Of a stretch of 64,000 bases of DNA, positions 52,586 through 62,421 are shown one piece after another. Numbering within the stretch: the stretch's first letter is position 1; each line of letters starts with the position of its first letter. A program made the position numbers and the translations under genes. Source of the stretch: Salinicola acroporae (GTDB taxonomy: Bacteria; Pseudomonadota; Gammaproteobacteria; Pseudomonadales; Halomonadaceae); contig NZ_PZJW01000007.1 of the NCBI RefSeq assembly GCF_003206615.1, positions 186,001 to 250,000 of the forward strand, read 5' to 3'. The notes under the pieces are model-generated. The model saw only the letters and a list, made by a program, of their open reading frames with translations. It was not told the DNA's origin and searched no databases.

Positions 52586-53869
52586 CTAGGCGAGTCGACG
52601 GAGATGCAGCGCACCAATGGCTAGTGCGACCACCAGCAATACCGCGATGAACATCGACACCCCGTTCCATCCTCCCCAATACCAGAAGGCGCCGCCCAGC
52701 GTCCCGGCCACGCTCGAACCCAGGTAGTAGCTAAAGAGATAGAGCGAAGACGCCTGCCCCTTGGCCTGGGTCGCGCGCTGCCCCACCCAGCCACTGGCCA
52801 GCGAGTGAGCGGCAAAGAACCCGAAGGTGAAGATCAGGATGCCGACCAGGATCAGGCTGATCGGTTCGAGCAACGTGATGGCCAAGCCCGCCAGCATCAT
52901 CACGATGAATAGCCAGAAGATCCGGTGGCGCCCGAGCCGATCCGCCAGTGAACCCGCCCACGCCGAGCTGTAGGTGCCCGAGAGATAGGCGATGGAGAGC
53001 AGTCCCACCAGCGCCTGACTGACCTGATACGGCTCCGCCAGCAGCCGGTAGGCGATATAGTTGTAGAGGGTGACGAAACCGCCCATTAGCAGGAAAGCTT
53101 CGGCAAAGAGCCAGGGCAGCCCTCGATCCCGGAAATGGACGCTCAAACCGGAGAAGACACTGCGCCAGTTGAGCGGACGCGGCGAGAAGTGACGCGACGG
53201 TGGCAGCCAACGCATGAACAGGATCGCCGCGATCAGCGCGACGATACCGATGATGCCCAGCGTCCAGCGCCACGGCACCCAATCCACCATGACGCCGCTG
53301 ATCAGGCGCCCGCTCATGCCGCCGATCGAGTTGCCGCTGATATAGAGCCCCATCGACAGGCCGACGTAGCGCGGATGTATCTCCTCATTGAGATAGGTCA
53401 TCGCCACCGCGCAGAGCCCCGATAACGATAGCCCCGCCAGGGCGCGCATGATCAGGATTCCCGTCCAGTTCGGCATCACCGCCGCCAGCAGCGTGCAGGC
53501 GGATGCCGACAACAGTGCGATCGTCATGATCGGCTTGCGCCCCACCGCATCGGAGATCGGTCCGGTGACCAGCAGTCCGATCGCCAGCATACCGGTGGCC
53601 ACCGACAGCGACAGCGAACTGGTTGCCGCATCGATGTCGAACGCCTCCGACAGGATCGGCATCAATGGCTGCACGCAGTAGAGCAGCACGAACGTGGAGA
53701 AGGCGCCCAGGAAGAGCGCCAGCATGGTTGGAAGATAGCCAGGCTTGCCACGTTCGATGAAGCCGCGTTCGATCGCCGCGGCTTCGCGTTCGAGCTGCTG
53801 GTTGGCGGCGTGAGCGGCAGAACTGTCGGTGGACGCCGAGTTCGGCGTCGAGGTGGTGTGACGGGACAA
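52586..53869 (-). CDS. MFS transporter, YnfM-like
   Basis: A 427-aa twelve-helix carrier. An unusual hydrophilic N-terminal arm of about 45 residues precedes PTMLALFLGAFSTFVLLYCV. The A-motif is GPISDAVGRKPIM, the second half has AGSLADRLGRHRIF. The profile matches the YnfM/arabinose-efflux group. No ATG precedes helix 1, and TTG 53869 with CGGGAGA upstream is the probable start. It is divergent from a LysR gene by 170 bp, the same arrangement as ynfM/ynfL. The substrate is unknown. Confidence 0.88.
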   Translation of the reverse strand: MSRHTTSTPNSASTDSSAAHAANQQLEREAAAIERGFIERGKPGYLPTMLALFLGAFSTFVLLYCVQPLMPILSEAFDIDAATSSLSLSVATGMLAIGLLVTGPISDAVGRKPIMTIALLSASACTLLAAVMPNWTGILIMRALAGLSLSGLCAVAMTYLNEEIHPRYVGLSMGLYISGNSIGGMSGRLISGVMVDWVPWRWTLGIIGIVALIAAILFMRWLPPSRHFSPRPLNWRSVFSGLSVHFRDRGLPWLFAEAFLLMGGFVTLYNYIAYRLLAEPYQVSQALVGLLSIAYLSGTYSSAWAGSLADRLGRHRIFWLFIVMMLAGLAITLLEPISLILVGILIFTFGFFAAHSLASGWVGQRATQAKGQASSLYLFSYYLGSSVAGTLGGAFWYWGGWNGVSMFIAVLLVVALAIGALHLRRLA

Positions 53870-54039
53870 CCCGAATCTCCCGATAATGGCGGGCGAACTG
53901 TCAGTAACGCCATGAATGAAAATCGTTAGATGAATGTGCTACAGGTTACGCCGGTCCAGATTATCGTTCTAATATATTGCTCGACGTTTTTGATATCTTT
54001 TACGACTCAATATCCGTGAATCGCGCGGGAAGACTCTTC

Positions 54040-54933
54040 ATGGAACTACGCAACCTGCGCTACTTCGTCGTTGTCGCGGAAGAACTGCACTTCAGCCGCG
54101 CGGCGGTCAGGCTGGGTATATCGCAGCCGCCGCTCAGCCAGCAGATTCGCGCGCTAGAGGACGAACTCGGCACGCGCCTATTCGAGCGCACCAATCGACG
54201 CGTCGCATTGACGGAGGCCGGCCGGCTGTTGCTCGAGGAAGCGAGGGAGATTCTGGATCGGGCGGAACGTGCCTCGCGCCTGGTTTCCCGGCTCGGCCAA
54301 GGGGAAACGGGACAGCTACGCATCGGCTTCACCACCTCGGTTCCACTCACGGCCACCCTGCCGCAGATGGTGCTGCGCTATCGGCAACGCTACCCGGATG
54401 TCGACCTGCGCATGCATGAGCTCAACAGTCGCCGCCAGATCAAGCCGCTGCTGAAGGGCGACCTGGACATCGGCATCATGCGTCCGGCCACGCTGCCGGA
54501 CGGTCTCGACGCCTTTACCTTGATCCGCGAACCCTTGGTGGCGGTGGTCAACGACCAGGGTCCGCTCGGTGGCAGCGCATCGCCGCTAACACTCGACGAA
54601 CTGGCGCCACATCCATTCATCTACTTCTCGCCGGCCGCCGGTACCGGCCTGCTGGACCAATTCAACGCCCTGTTCGCCAGCCGGGGCCTGACGCCGCGCC
54701 TGGTCCAAGAAGTCGGTGGCCCCAACACCATCATCAGCCTCGTCGCCGGCGGACTCGGCGTCTCGATCCTGCCGGCCTCCTTTCGACACGTCCGGATCGA
54801 CAATGTGCGCTATCGCCCCATCAATGACGGCGATGCTGTCTCGGAGGTGTGGCTGACGCATCCGCGCCAGCGCCTGACGCCTCACGCGCTGCGCTTTATC
54901 GAACTGGCCAACGAGATGACAGCTCCTGACTGA
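54040..54933 (+). CDS. LysR-family regulator, YnfL-like
   Basis: A 297-aa LysR regulator. The N-terminus MELRNLRYFVVVAEELHFSR and AAVRLGISQPPLSQQIRALE shows a typical HTH, followed by the effector domain (GQLRIGFTTSVPLTATLPQM). Divergence from the YnfM-like MFS gene suggests it controls it. ATG 54040 with GGGAAGA upstream was chosen over 53977. In the gap, ATCGTTAGAT and ATCGTTCTAAT are near-copies (53910-53975) and may be operator parts. Confidence 0.92.
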   Translation: MELRNLRYFVVVAEELHFSRAAVRLGISQPPLSQQIRALEDELGTRLFERTNRRVALTEAGRLLLEEAREILDRAERASRLVSRLGQGETGQLRIGFTTSVPLTATLPQMVLRYRQRYPDVDLRMHELNSRRQIKPLLKGDLDIGIMRPATLPDGLDAFTLIREPLVAVVNDQGPLGGSASPLTLDELAPHPFIYFSPAAGTGLLDQFNALFASRGLTPRLVQEVGGPNTIISLVAGGLGVSILPASFRHVRIDNVRYRPINDGDAVSEVWLTHPRQRLTPHALRFIELANEMTAPD

Positions 54934-54957
54934 CTCGACGGCGCCAGCCGCAGGGAA

Positions 54958-56085
54958 CTATCCGGTTGCTCTCAGCAGCCGGCGTGGCGAGTGGGTCAGA
55001 CGTTCGACGCCGTGCGGCCTAACCACGACCGTCTCGCTGATGGCTACCCCGACGGCAGACAGATACATATGGAAGACCATGCCAGGTTCCAGAATCCAGG
55101 TCGCCGCGGGATGGAAGGCATAAGAAAAGTCGCTGGTGCGAGGCGTCCGGGTATAGAGTCCCAGACTGTAGCCAGTGACGTTGTTATAGCGCTCGCGTAG
55201 CCCTGCCTCCAGCACGCCCTCGCGGGCGATGCCGTCGACATCGGCGGCCAACGCGCCGGGACGCATGGCGGTGAACTGGCGATCCTGGATCGCCACCAGC
55301 GTCTCACATATGCCGGCCATGTCATGGCGATCCTCGCCGATCAGAATCGGTCGCATCAATCGCGCGCTATAGTGGTTTACCTTGGGAATCAGCTCGACAT
55401 GAAGCACGTCGCCATCAACGAGCGGTTCGTCGAGACGCCGCGCATGGAGAAATCCGCTATCCCCCACAGCCTTGACGATGGGCCCGGTATCGCCGCTGTC
55501 CGCGCCATCGAGCAGGAAGCGATATGCCGCGTGAGCCGACGCCTGTCGCGCTGAGTCACCCACTGTCAGCTTGGCCGCAACCGCTTGCATGGCACGATCG
55601 GCGATGCCCGAGGCCAGGCGCAAGTGCTCGATCTCGGCTTCGTCCTTACAGCGGCGAAGCCCATCGCTGAGCGCTCCGCAGTCCATCCAGCTCGCGTCGG
55701 GCAGCCGCTCGCGCAGCGCGGCATGAGTGGCCAGATCCAGGCCGTAGGAGATGTAGTCAATGGCAATTCTGGATGCCGCATGACCGCGGGCCAGCAACGA
55801 ACTTGCCACGGCTTCTCGAGCATCCTGATCATCAGCGTACTCCACCACATCGTGGGCCACGCCCTGCTCGCGGCAAGATTCGACGTCCAATTCTCGCAGC
55901 ACGACCCACGGTTCCCCCTCACGCGGCACGATCACGCAGCGGTAGTCGGTCAGCGACACGCTGTAGCCGATCGTCCAGGCCATCAGCTCGCCATGATCGA
56001 TCAGCATCACATCGCCGCCCAGGCGCTCGAGTTCGCGGCGAATCCTGGTCAAGCGTGCAAAGTAGTCAATGCCATTCACGTTCAC
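54958..56085 (-). CDS. M24-fold (creatinase/aminopeptidase-P-like) protein lacking the metal site
   Basis: A 375-aa protein with the creatinase N-domain (MLIDHGELMAWTIGYSVSLT) and a pita-bread C-domain. At the five dimetal positions of M24 peptidases it has LHVELIPKVN (Glu for Asp), YSARLMRP (Ala for Asp), TGYSLGLYTR (Tyr for His), VFHMYLSA (Tyr for Glu) and VAISETVVV (Glu kept). So a metal peptidase is unlikely and a metal-free hydrolase like creatinase is more plausible. The start is GTG 56085, overlapping the M20 stop as GTGA. It is the last gene of the peptide operon. Ectoine hydrolase is less likely. Confidence 0.85.
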   Translation of the reverse strand: MNVNGIDYFARLTRIRRELERLGGDVMLIDHGELMAWTIGYSVSLTDYRCVIVPREGEPWVVLRELDVESCREQGVAHDVVEYADDQDAREAVASSLLARGHAASRIAIDYISYGLDLATHAALRERLPDASWMDCGALSDGLRRCKDEAEIEHLRLASGIADRAMQAVAAKLTVGDSARQASAHAAYRFLLDGADSGDTGPIVKAVGDSGFLHARRLDEPLVDGDVLHVELIPKVNHYSARLMRPILIGEDRHDMAGICETLVAIQDRQFTAMRPGALAADVDGIAREGVLEAGLRERYNNVTGYSLGLYTRTPRTSDFSYAFHPAATWILEPGMVFHMYLSAVGVAISETVVVRPHGVERLTHSPRRLLRATG

Positions 56086-57305
56086 ACGGCAACTTCGCAA
56101 ACCGACAAAATCGCCAGCAGATAGATGCGCACCATGTCGAGATACTCGCGAATTTCGACGCGCTCGTCGGGCATGGTGTTGTACTTGCCGCCCGGCCCAC
56201 AAACGATGCCCTCCATGCCCAGGCGCTGGTAGAAATGCGCAGCGTCCGTACCGAAATAGGCCGGAGGCGCGAAGACGCCCGTCGGTTGAGGTTCGCCACG
56301 CACTTTCTCGTAGGCGGCGTTGACCGCCTTGACGATAGGCGCCTCGGGGTCGACCTCGAACGGCGCCATGGTTGGCCTGCCCACCTGCTTTTCGGGGATA
56401 AGCTGGGCTTTGAGCCCTGGATGGCGTGCCTCGAGTGCGTCGAGCATCTCGCGCATGTCCGCCAGCACACTCTCTTCGGTCTGCCCTGGCGCGTAGCGGC
56501 AGCTACCGCGCAGGCGGGCAAAGTCGGCGACCTGCGGCGGGCGCCACTCGTAGAGTTCACACCCGAGGGCCGCCTGCACGACCCCGACATGGCCGAGATT
56601 GACCTTGCGATGAGCTTCGGACTGCACGCCACTGAAGGTGGCGTTGTTGATCAGCGGCACCAATTCGGAAGCCGCCGCCAGCGCATCCACGGCCTCGCCC
56701 CGTTTGGAAAGGTGGCGTGTCTTTCCAGTCAGCTCGATCGTCCAGATCAGTGAGCCGGCGTGCATGGTGAGCGCCTGCAAGTCGGTGGGTTCGGAGTTGA
56801 TGAAGCAGTCCGCCTTGACCCCCTGTTCGATCGCCGCCACCGTGCCGATGCCGCCTTGCAGCTCGCCGACCACATAGGTCAACACGACGTCACCCTTGAG
56901 CTTGACGCCGGCGTCCACCAGCGTCTTTACCGCGCAGAAATAAGCGGCATCGCCGGCCTTCATGTTAGAGACGCCGATGCCGTAGATGAACTCGCCATCG
57001 ACGACCCCACCCCAAGGATCGACGGTCCAACCCTCGGTCGCCGGGTTGGTATCGAGGTGGCCGTTGAAGAGCAGACTCTTGCCGCCGCCTCCTGCGCCCT
57101 TGAGCCGGCCGATGGCGTTGGCCCGTCCACCGGGAACGTCCTGCAGCTCGGAATCCAGCCCCAACTCGCGCATGCGTACATCCATCCAGCGCGCCAGCTC
57201 GAGCTCGCCTTCGCTCTCGCTATAGCTTTTGTGTCGAACCATCTGCGATAGAAAATCGAGACAGAACGAGTCATCAACGCGGTCGAGCAACTCATCTGGC
57301 GTCAT
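56082..57305 (-). CDS. M20-family deacylase-like protein with altered metal site
   Basis: A 407-aa M20 (ArgE/DapE-like) protein. LLFNGHLDTNPATEGWTVDP keeps the first His-X-Asp. Other metal positions are changed: IGVSNMKAG has Asn for the bridging Asp, VVGELQGGIGT has Leu for the second Glu, and YNTMPDERVEIREY has Asn for the last His. INSEPTDLQAL keeps a Glu. A one-metal enzyme or altered chemistry is possible. The lid domain IELTGKTRHLSKRGEAVDAL is complete. It is followed by the M24 protein (GTGA overlap) and preceded by the ABC genes after 6 bp. Confidence 0.87.
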   Translation of the reverse strand: MTPDELLDRVDDSFCLDFLSQMVRHKSYSESEGELELARWMDVRMRELGLDSELQDVPGGRANAIGRLKGAGGGGKSLLFNGHLDTNPATEGWTVDPWGGVVDGEFIYGIGVSNMKAGDAAYFCAVKTLVDAGVKLKGDVVLTYVVGELQGGIGTVAAIEQGVKADCFINSEPTDLQALTMHAGSLIWTIELTGKTRHLSKRGEAVDALAAASELVPLINNATFSGVQSEAHRKVNLGHVGVVQAALGCELYEWRPPQVADFARLRGSCRYAPGQTEESVLADMREMLDALEARHPGLKAQLIPEKQVGRPTMAPFEVDPEAPIVKAVNAAYEKVRGEPQPTGVFAPPAYFGTDAAHFYQRLGMEGIVCGPGGKYNTMPDERVEIREYLDMVRIYLLAILSVCEVAV

Positions 57306-57311
57306 GCAACA

Positions 57312-58997
57312 TCACTCCTGATCCATGGTTGGGGCTGAAAATTCATCGTCGATGACACGAGCCGATGAAGCGATCGTCGGCGTCGCCGCCAGCAGAGCTC
57401 GTGTGTAGGCGTGCTTCGGGCCGTCGGCGAGCTCCTCGGCGCTCGATAGCTCGACCCGGTCACCGCGATACATGACCGCGACACGATGAGCGATCTGCTG
57501 TATGAGATTGATGTCGTGGGTGATGAAGAGATAGGCCGTTCCGTGGCGCCTGCGCAGATCCAGCAAGAGCGCTATCACCGTGGCTTGGACCGACACATCC
57601 AGTGCGGCGGTGATTTCATCACAGATCACCACATCCGGCCGGGCTGCAAAGGCCCGAGCGATCGCCACACGCTGCTTCTGGCCACCCGACAGCTCATGCG
57701 GGTAGCGCGACGCCAGTGTCGGGTCGAGGCGAACCTCCTCGAGCGAGCGCGCCACCGCCTGGCTCAGCGTTTCGCCCTCGGGTAAGCCATAGAGCCGATA
57801 GCTGCGGCCGATCAGTTCACCGATACGCTGACGCGGATTGAGTGAGCCATCGGGATGCTGGAAGACCAACTGCACTCGGCGCCGATAATCGGCTCTCCCT
57901 CGCGGGGTAGACGACACGGCTTCACCGTCGAGCAGTATCTCCCCTCGGTGATTCACCAGACCGGTGAGCGCCTTGGCTAGCGTCGACTTGCCCGAGCCGG
58001 ACTCGCCGACCACACCGACAATCTCGCCGTGTGCAATCTCCAGATCGAACGGATTCAGCGCGCGAAAACGCGGGTCCGGGCGCTTCAGCCAGCGCGCCAG
58101 CGTCGTGCGCTGGCCATAATCCACGCTGATACCGCGCAGGGTCAGCAGCGGTGGACGCTCGCGAGCGTTCGCATGCGCAGCGATCTCGCTCTCGGCGACC
58201 AGCCGCCGACGCGGGTTCGGTACCGCCGCGACCAAGCTCTGGGTGTAGGGGTGGTCGGGTGCGGCGAAGATTTTTCGCCCCGGCGCACGCTCGACGATCC
58301 GCCCTTTCTCCAACACGCAGACGTGATCGGCAATACGGGAAACCAGCGCCAGATCGTGGGAGATATACAGCGCCGCGACCCCGGTCTCTTCTCTCAGGCG
58401 CCCGAAGAGCTCGAGAACCTGAGCGGCATTGATCACATCCAGTGCCGTGGTGGGCTCATCGAATATCAGACACGCCGGCCGACATGCGAAGGCGCCCGCG
58501 ATCAGCGCGCGCTGCTTCTCGCCACCGGAGAGTTCGTGCGGATAGCGGGCGAGCATCGACTCGGGATTCTTGAGATCAACATCACCAAGCGTCTCGATGG
58601 CGATTCGGCGAGCCTCTCCGCGGGAGACGCCTCGATGGCGGGTAAGCATCTCGAGCATTTGCGATCCGAGCGTGAGCGTCGGGTTGAGCGCTGCACTGGG
58701 GTCCTGAAACACCATGCCCAGGCGCCCGCCGCGAAGCGCTCTGAGCCTGGCGGCCTTGAGCGTGGTCAACTCTTCGCCTTGCAATTGGATACTGCCGCCA
58801 TGTTCGATGGCATTGCCCGCCAGATAGCGCATGATCGCCCAGGCGAGTGAAGTCTTGCCGGAGCCGGACTCGCCCACCACACCGACCACTTCTCCCGGCG
58901 CGACCGAGAGCGTGACGCCGTCGAGTACCGGCAACGACCCATGGGCGGTGGTGTAACTGAGTGAATAGTCGTCGATGCGAAGCAGCGCGTCGTTCAC
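57312..58997 (-). CDS. Dpp/Opp-type ABC transporter ATPase, two fused domains
   Basis: A 561-aa fused ATPase (DppD + DppF in one chain, as in GsiA or YejF). Domain 1 has GESGSGKTSL, LSGGEKQRALIAGAF and CLIFDEPTTALD; domain 2 has GESGSGKST, LSGGQKQRVAIARAF and VVICDEITAALD. The C-terminal oligopeptide-transport tails are VAAVPNPRRR and ALLAATPTIASS. The start is GTG 58997, overlapping the dppC-type stop as GTGA. It energises uptake by the permeases encoded upstream. Confidence 0.95.
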   Translation of the reverse strand: MNDALLRIDDYSLSYTTAHGSLPVLDGVTLSVAPGEVVGVVGESGSGKTSLAWAIMRYLAGNAIEHGGSIQLQGEELTTLKAARLRALRGGRLGMVFQDPSAALNPTLTLGSQMLEMLTRHRGVSRGEARRIAIETLGDVDLKNPESMLARYPHELSGGEKQRALIAGAFACRPACLIFDEPTTALDVINAAQVLELFGRLREETGVAALYISHDLALVSRIADHVCVLEKGRIVERAPGRKIFAAPDHPYTQSLVAAVPNPRRRLVAESEIAAHANARERPPLLTLRGISVDYGQRTTLARWLKRPDPRFRALNPFDLEIAHGEIVGVVGESGSGKSTLAKALTGLVNHRGEILLDGEAVSSTPRGRADYRRRVQLVFQHPDGSLNPRQRIGELIGRSYRLYGLPEGETLSQAVARSLEEVRLDPTLASRYPHELSGGQKQRVAIARAFAARPDVVICDEITAALDVSVQATVIALLLDLRRRHGTAYLFITHDINLIQQIAHRVAVMYRGDRVELSSAEELADGPKHAYTRALLAATPTIASSARVIDDEFSAPTMDQE

Positions 58998-59824
58998 GTC
59001 CGGCTCCTTGGATTGAGCGCATCGCGCAGGCCATCACCCAGAAGATTGAAGCCGATCGCCACCAGCGCGATGCAAAGACCCGGCATGATCATCATCCAGG
59101 GCGCGGTGAAGAGATGGCTTCGCGCTTCCGAAACCATCAATCCCCATTCGGACGACGGCGGCTGCGCCCCAAGCCCTAAAAAGCTCAGCGTGGCGAAAAG
59201 CATGACGGCAAAGGCCACACGGACGGTGCCTTCGACGATCACCGGCGCCACGATGTTAGGCAGCATCTCGCGCACCACGATGTGGGACGTCGACTCGCCG
59301 CGCACGATCGCCGCACTCACGTAGTCCTGCGTGCGCACCGCCAGCGCGACGCTGCGCGCAACGCGCACCATTCCCGGGGTGAAGGCGATGGCGATGGCCG
59401 CCACGGCGTTGACGTCGCTCTTGCCCAGCGTGGCAACGATCAGCAGCGCGAACAGCAGGCTGGGAATCGCCATGATCGCATCCATGGTGCGCATGATCGC
59501 TTCGTCCACCCAGCCACCGAGATAGGCACTGAGCGTACCAATGACGGCGCCAAGTACCATGGCGATGGCCGTGGCCAGGAGCGACATCACGATGGTGTCG
59601 CGAGCCCCGATCATGACGCGGCTCAACACATCGCGGCCCATCTGGTCGGTCCCAAACCAGTGCATCGGGCCCGGGGGCTGGTAACGCGCGGTGAAGGAGA
59701 GCGCGTTGGGCTCGAACGGCGCGAGCCACGGTCCCAATACCACTAGCACGATGGCCAGCAGGCACAGTCCCCCTCCCACCACACCCTGCGGCGAACGCAC
59801 GAGCGTCTTGAGTGAATCAGGCAT
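58994..59824 (-). CDS. ABC transporter permease, DppC-like
   Basis: A 276-aa inner-membrane permease with the N-terminal region SPQGVVGGGLCLLAIVLVVL, the mark FGTDQMGRDVLSRVMIGAR, and the ATPase-contact EAA loop VRGESTSHIVVREMLPNIVA. LFATLSFLGLGAQPPSSEWG is typical for DppC/OppC. ATG 59824 overlaps the DppB-type stop by 8 bases; the earlier start at 59851 is less likely. Confidence 0.95.
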   Translation of the reverse strand: MPDSLKTLVRSPQGVVGGGLCLLAIVLVVLGPWLAPFEPNALSFTARYQPPGPMHWFGTDQMGRDVLSRVMIGARDTIVMSLLATAIAMVLGAVIGTLSAYLGGWVDEAIMRTMDAIMAIPSLLFALLIVATLGKSDVNAVAAIAIAFTPGMVRVARSVALAVRTQDYVSAAIVRGESTSHIVVREMLPNIVAPVIVEGTVRVAFAVMLFATLSFLGLGAQPPSSEWGLMVSEARSHLFTAPWMMIMPGLCIALVAIGFNLLGDGLRDALNPRSRT

Positions 59825-60764
59825 ATTGAATCCGTCTGTCGAGCCAGGCATAGGCGAGGTCGGCGAGAAAGTTGGCTAACGCATAGGTGGCAGCGATGAT
59901 CAGCACGCCGGCCTGAATGGCGGGCAGATCACGGCTTTGTACCGCGACGATGAGCGCTCGGCCGATACCGGGAATGGCAAAGATCTCCTCGACGACGATG
60001 ATGCCGCCGAGCAGATAACCCACGTCCAGCGCCACGATCGTAATGGTCGGCAACATCGCGTTGCGCAGTGCGTGATGCAGCACGACCCGCCGCGACGATA
60101 GTCCCTTGAGGCGAGCCGCCCGGATATAGTCACTGGCCATGACGTCGACCATCTCCGAGCGCACCATGCGCGAGACATGGGCCACCAGAATCATCGATAC
60201 CGTCAAGGTGGGTAGAATCATGTGCGCGAGCCAGCCGGCCACATCCTCGGTGAGCGGCACGTAGCCGGTCGCCGGCAGCCAGCCGAGCACGTCGGCAAAC
60301 AGCAGTGCCAGCACCGTGGCCGTAACGAACTCGGGCAAGGAAATTCCCACGTAAGAGATGATTCCAATGATCAAGTCCGCTGCCTTCCCTCGCCGCAGGG
60401 CCGACACGATGCCCAGCGGAATGGCGATCACCAGCATCAACACCAGCGCCAGGAACGCCAGTAACAGCGAACGCCCTAGCGCCCCGAACATCATCGGCGC
60501 CACCGCCTGGCCAGTACGCATCGACTGGCCGAAGTCGCCGCTCAGCACGCCGCTGAACCAGTGCCAGTACTGCCACCACGCCGGCTGGTCCAAACCCAAT
60601 TGCGCCCGCACGCTGGCCAGCGCCTCAGGTGTCGCCGAATTTCCCAGTAGCGTAACGGCCGCATCCGCGGGCAACAGTTGCGTCATGGCGAACACCAGAA
60701 ACGACACCACCAAGAGCGTGTAGACGGTGGTGAGCAACCGTCGCCCGACATAGCCGGCGTTCAT
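59817..60764 (-). CDS. ABC transporter permease, DppB-like
   Basis: A 315-aa permease with six helices. VGRRLLTTVYTLLVVSFLVF is the first, LDQPAWWQYWHWFSGVLSGD is the periplasmic OppB signature, and the EAA loop is RAARLKGLSSRRVVLHHALR. GGIIVVEEIFAIPGIGRALI is diagnostic for DppB. It forms the channel with the DppC-like protein. The substrate-binding protein gene lies 27 bp upstream. Confidence 0.95.
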   Translation of the reverse strand: MNAGYVGRRLLTTVYTLLVVSFLVFAMTQLLPADAAVTLLGNSATPEALASVRAQLGLDQPAWWQYWHWFSGVLSGDFGQSMRTGQAVAPMMFGALGRSLLLAFLALVLMLVIAIPLGIVSALRRGKAADLIIGIISYVGISLPEFVTATVLALLFADVLGWLPATGYVPLTEDVAGWLAHMILPTLTVSMILVAHVSRMVRSEMVDVMASDYIRAARLKGLSSRRVVLHHALRNAMLPTITIVALDVGYLLGGIIVVEEIFAIPGIGRALIVAVQSRDLPAIQAGVLIIAATYALANFLADLAYAWLDRRIQYA

Positions 60765-60791
60765 GACGGATCTCCCGACGCGCGTGGCTCA

Positions 60792-62369
60792 TCAACCGGC
60801 ATCGTTCGAGCCATTCGCGATCCCGACGTAGTCCAGGCGCTGAATCGCACCGCGTGGATTGAGCTCGAAGCCCGTCACCCGCTCGCGCCGTGCCGCCAGC
60901 AGATCGAAGAACACCGGAATCACCGACGGCACTTCCTCATGCATCAGCCGCTGTGCCCGCGAGTAGAGTTCGCCACGCCGAGCTTCGTCGGCAGTCTGGC
61001 TCGCTTCAGCGACGATTCGGTCGAACTCGGCGTTGTTCCAGCGTGTCTCGTTCCAGGGCGCATTGCTGGTGTAAAGCAGCGAGAACACGGCATCGACGGT
61101 GGGCTGCATGTTGTAGAAACCGACGTAGAATTGCACTTTCTTCCACACCTGATCGAGATAGGTGCTGTGCGCGAGCGTCTGCACCTCGATCCGAAATCCA
61201 GCGGGCGCCGCCATCTCACGCAGCGCCACCGCCAGCGGTGTTCGGGTCGGCGGACTATCGGAGGCGACGAGCGTGAGTTCGAGCCCGTCCGCATAGCCTG
61301 CCTCCTCCAGCAGTGCCTTGGCGCGCGCCAGATCCGGCTTGCGGGCTTCCTGCTCGGCGAAGAAGGGATAGGCCGCGTTGATGGGGGTATCGTTACCCGG
61401 TGTGCCGAAGCCGTTGGCGGTGAAGGCGACCATGGCCTCGCGGTCGACGGTGAGCGCCAACGCCTGGCGCACGCGCACATCGTTGAATGGCGGTTTGCTG
61501 CAATCCATGTTGACGTTGAGGAACTGCCCCGACGGCGTCCGCAACGTCTCGACGTCCTCCGCGTCGTCCAGGCGGTCGTACTCGGTCGCGGCGAGCGCGA
61601 GCATGAGATCCGTATCACCGGCTATCAACGCCGATCCCTCGGCGGTGGTATCCGGGTAGACCAGCACCTCGACACGCGCGAGCTTGGGTCTGTCAGGTGC
61701 GTAATAATCGGGGTTGCGCTCGACCACGATGCGGCTCTCGGGCTCGAACGACACCAGCCTGAACGGCCCCGTACCGATCGCTTCGCGAGCGAGACGCTCC
61801 AAGTCCTGTTCGATGACCGTCTTCGGCACGATCTTGGCATCGGGATAGGCCAGCGCCGTGGGTAGATCGGCGTAGGGCGATTCGAGCCGAATCAGCACCG
61901 TCACATCGTCCTGCGCGAGCACTTCACGGATCGGGCCGACATTGTGCTGGGCCGGGGATGCGACGTCCGGATCGAGAATCGCACCAAAGGTCGCCGCAAC
62001 ATCGGCAGCGGTACACGGCGAGCCATCATGGAAGGTGACGCCGTCACGCAAGGTGAAGGTCCACTCGGTCAACTCGTCATTGGCCTGCCATTCCCGCGCG
62101 AGGTCGGGCTGCGGCAGCATCTCGGCATCGAGTCGCGTCAGGCCACTGTAGAGCAGCTCGGCCAGCAGATATTCAGGGTTGACACGCGCCCGCAGCGGGT
62201 TGAGCACCGCTGCCGCTTGATCGACGCTCACTCGCAGCGTGGCGTTGACCTCGCCGACATCCCCCTGTGCAAGCGCGCGACCGAATCGGGTCACGCTGGG
62301 AAACAGTGTGGCACCCGCAGCCATTGCAGTGCCGGCGAGAAAGCGCCGGCGAGTCAAAGATAACGTCAT
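60792..62369 (-). CDS. Periplasmic substrate-binding protein (family 5), Tat signal
   Basis: A 525-aa extracytoplasmic binding protein of the peptide/nickel type. The N-terminus SLTRRRFLAGTAMAAG is a twin-arginine signal. Family motifs are LLAELLYSGLTRLDAEMLPQ, LAREWQANDELTEWTFTLRD and GVTFHDGSPCTAADV. A Tat signal is unusual but known for this family. ATG 62369 with GAGAGGTGG upstream is the start; the upstream open frame reads through the M20 gene end. Ligand specificity is unknown, probably a peptide or small amino compound. Confidence 0.93.
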   Translation of the reverse strand: MTLSLTRRRFLAGTAMAAGATLFPSVTRFGRALAQGDVGEVNATLRVSVDQAAAVLNPLRARVNPEYLLAELLYSGLTRLDAEMLPQPDLAREWQANDELTEWTFTLRDGVTFHDGSPCTAADVAATFGAILDPDVASPAQHNVGPIREVLAQDDVTVLIRLESPYADLPTALAYPDAKIVPKTVIEQDLERLAREAIGTGPFRLVSFEPESRIVVERNPDYYAPDRPKLARVEVLVYPDTTAEGSALIAGDTDLMLALAATEYDRLDDAEDVETLRTPSGQFLNVNMDCSKPPFNDVRVRQALALTVDREAMVAFTANGFGTPGNDTPINAAYPFFAEQEARKPDLARAKALLEEAGYADGLELTLVASDSPPTRTPLAVALREMAAPAGFRIEVQTLAHSTYLDQVWKKVQFYVGFYNMQPTVDAVFSLLYTSNAPWNETRWNNAEFDRIVAEASQTADEARRGELYSRAQRLMHEEVPSVIPVFFDLLAARRERVTGFELNPRGAIQRLDYVGIANGSNDAG

Positions 62370-62421
62370 GTTCCACCTCTCGATTGTCAGTGTTATGGAG
62401 GACGCAAGGTTCTGCGGTGCT

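Noticed and set aside
54958-56085. Ectoine hydrolase (doeA)
   Set aside because: The fold matches M24, but neighbours are not doeB, doeX or ectoine genes, and the residues around the active site look different.
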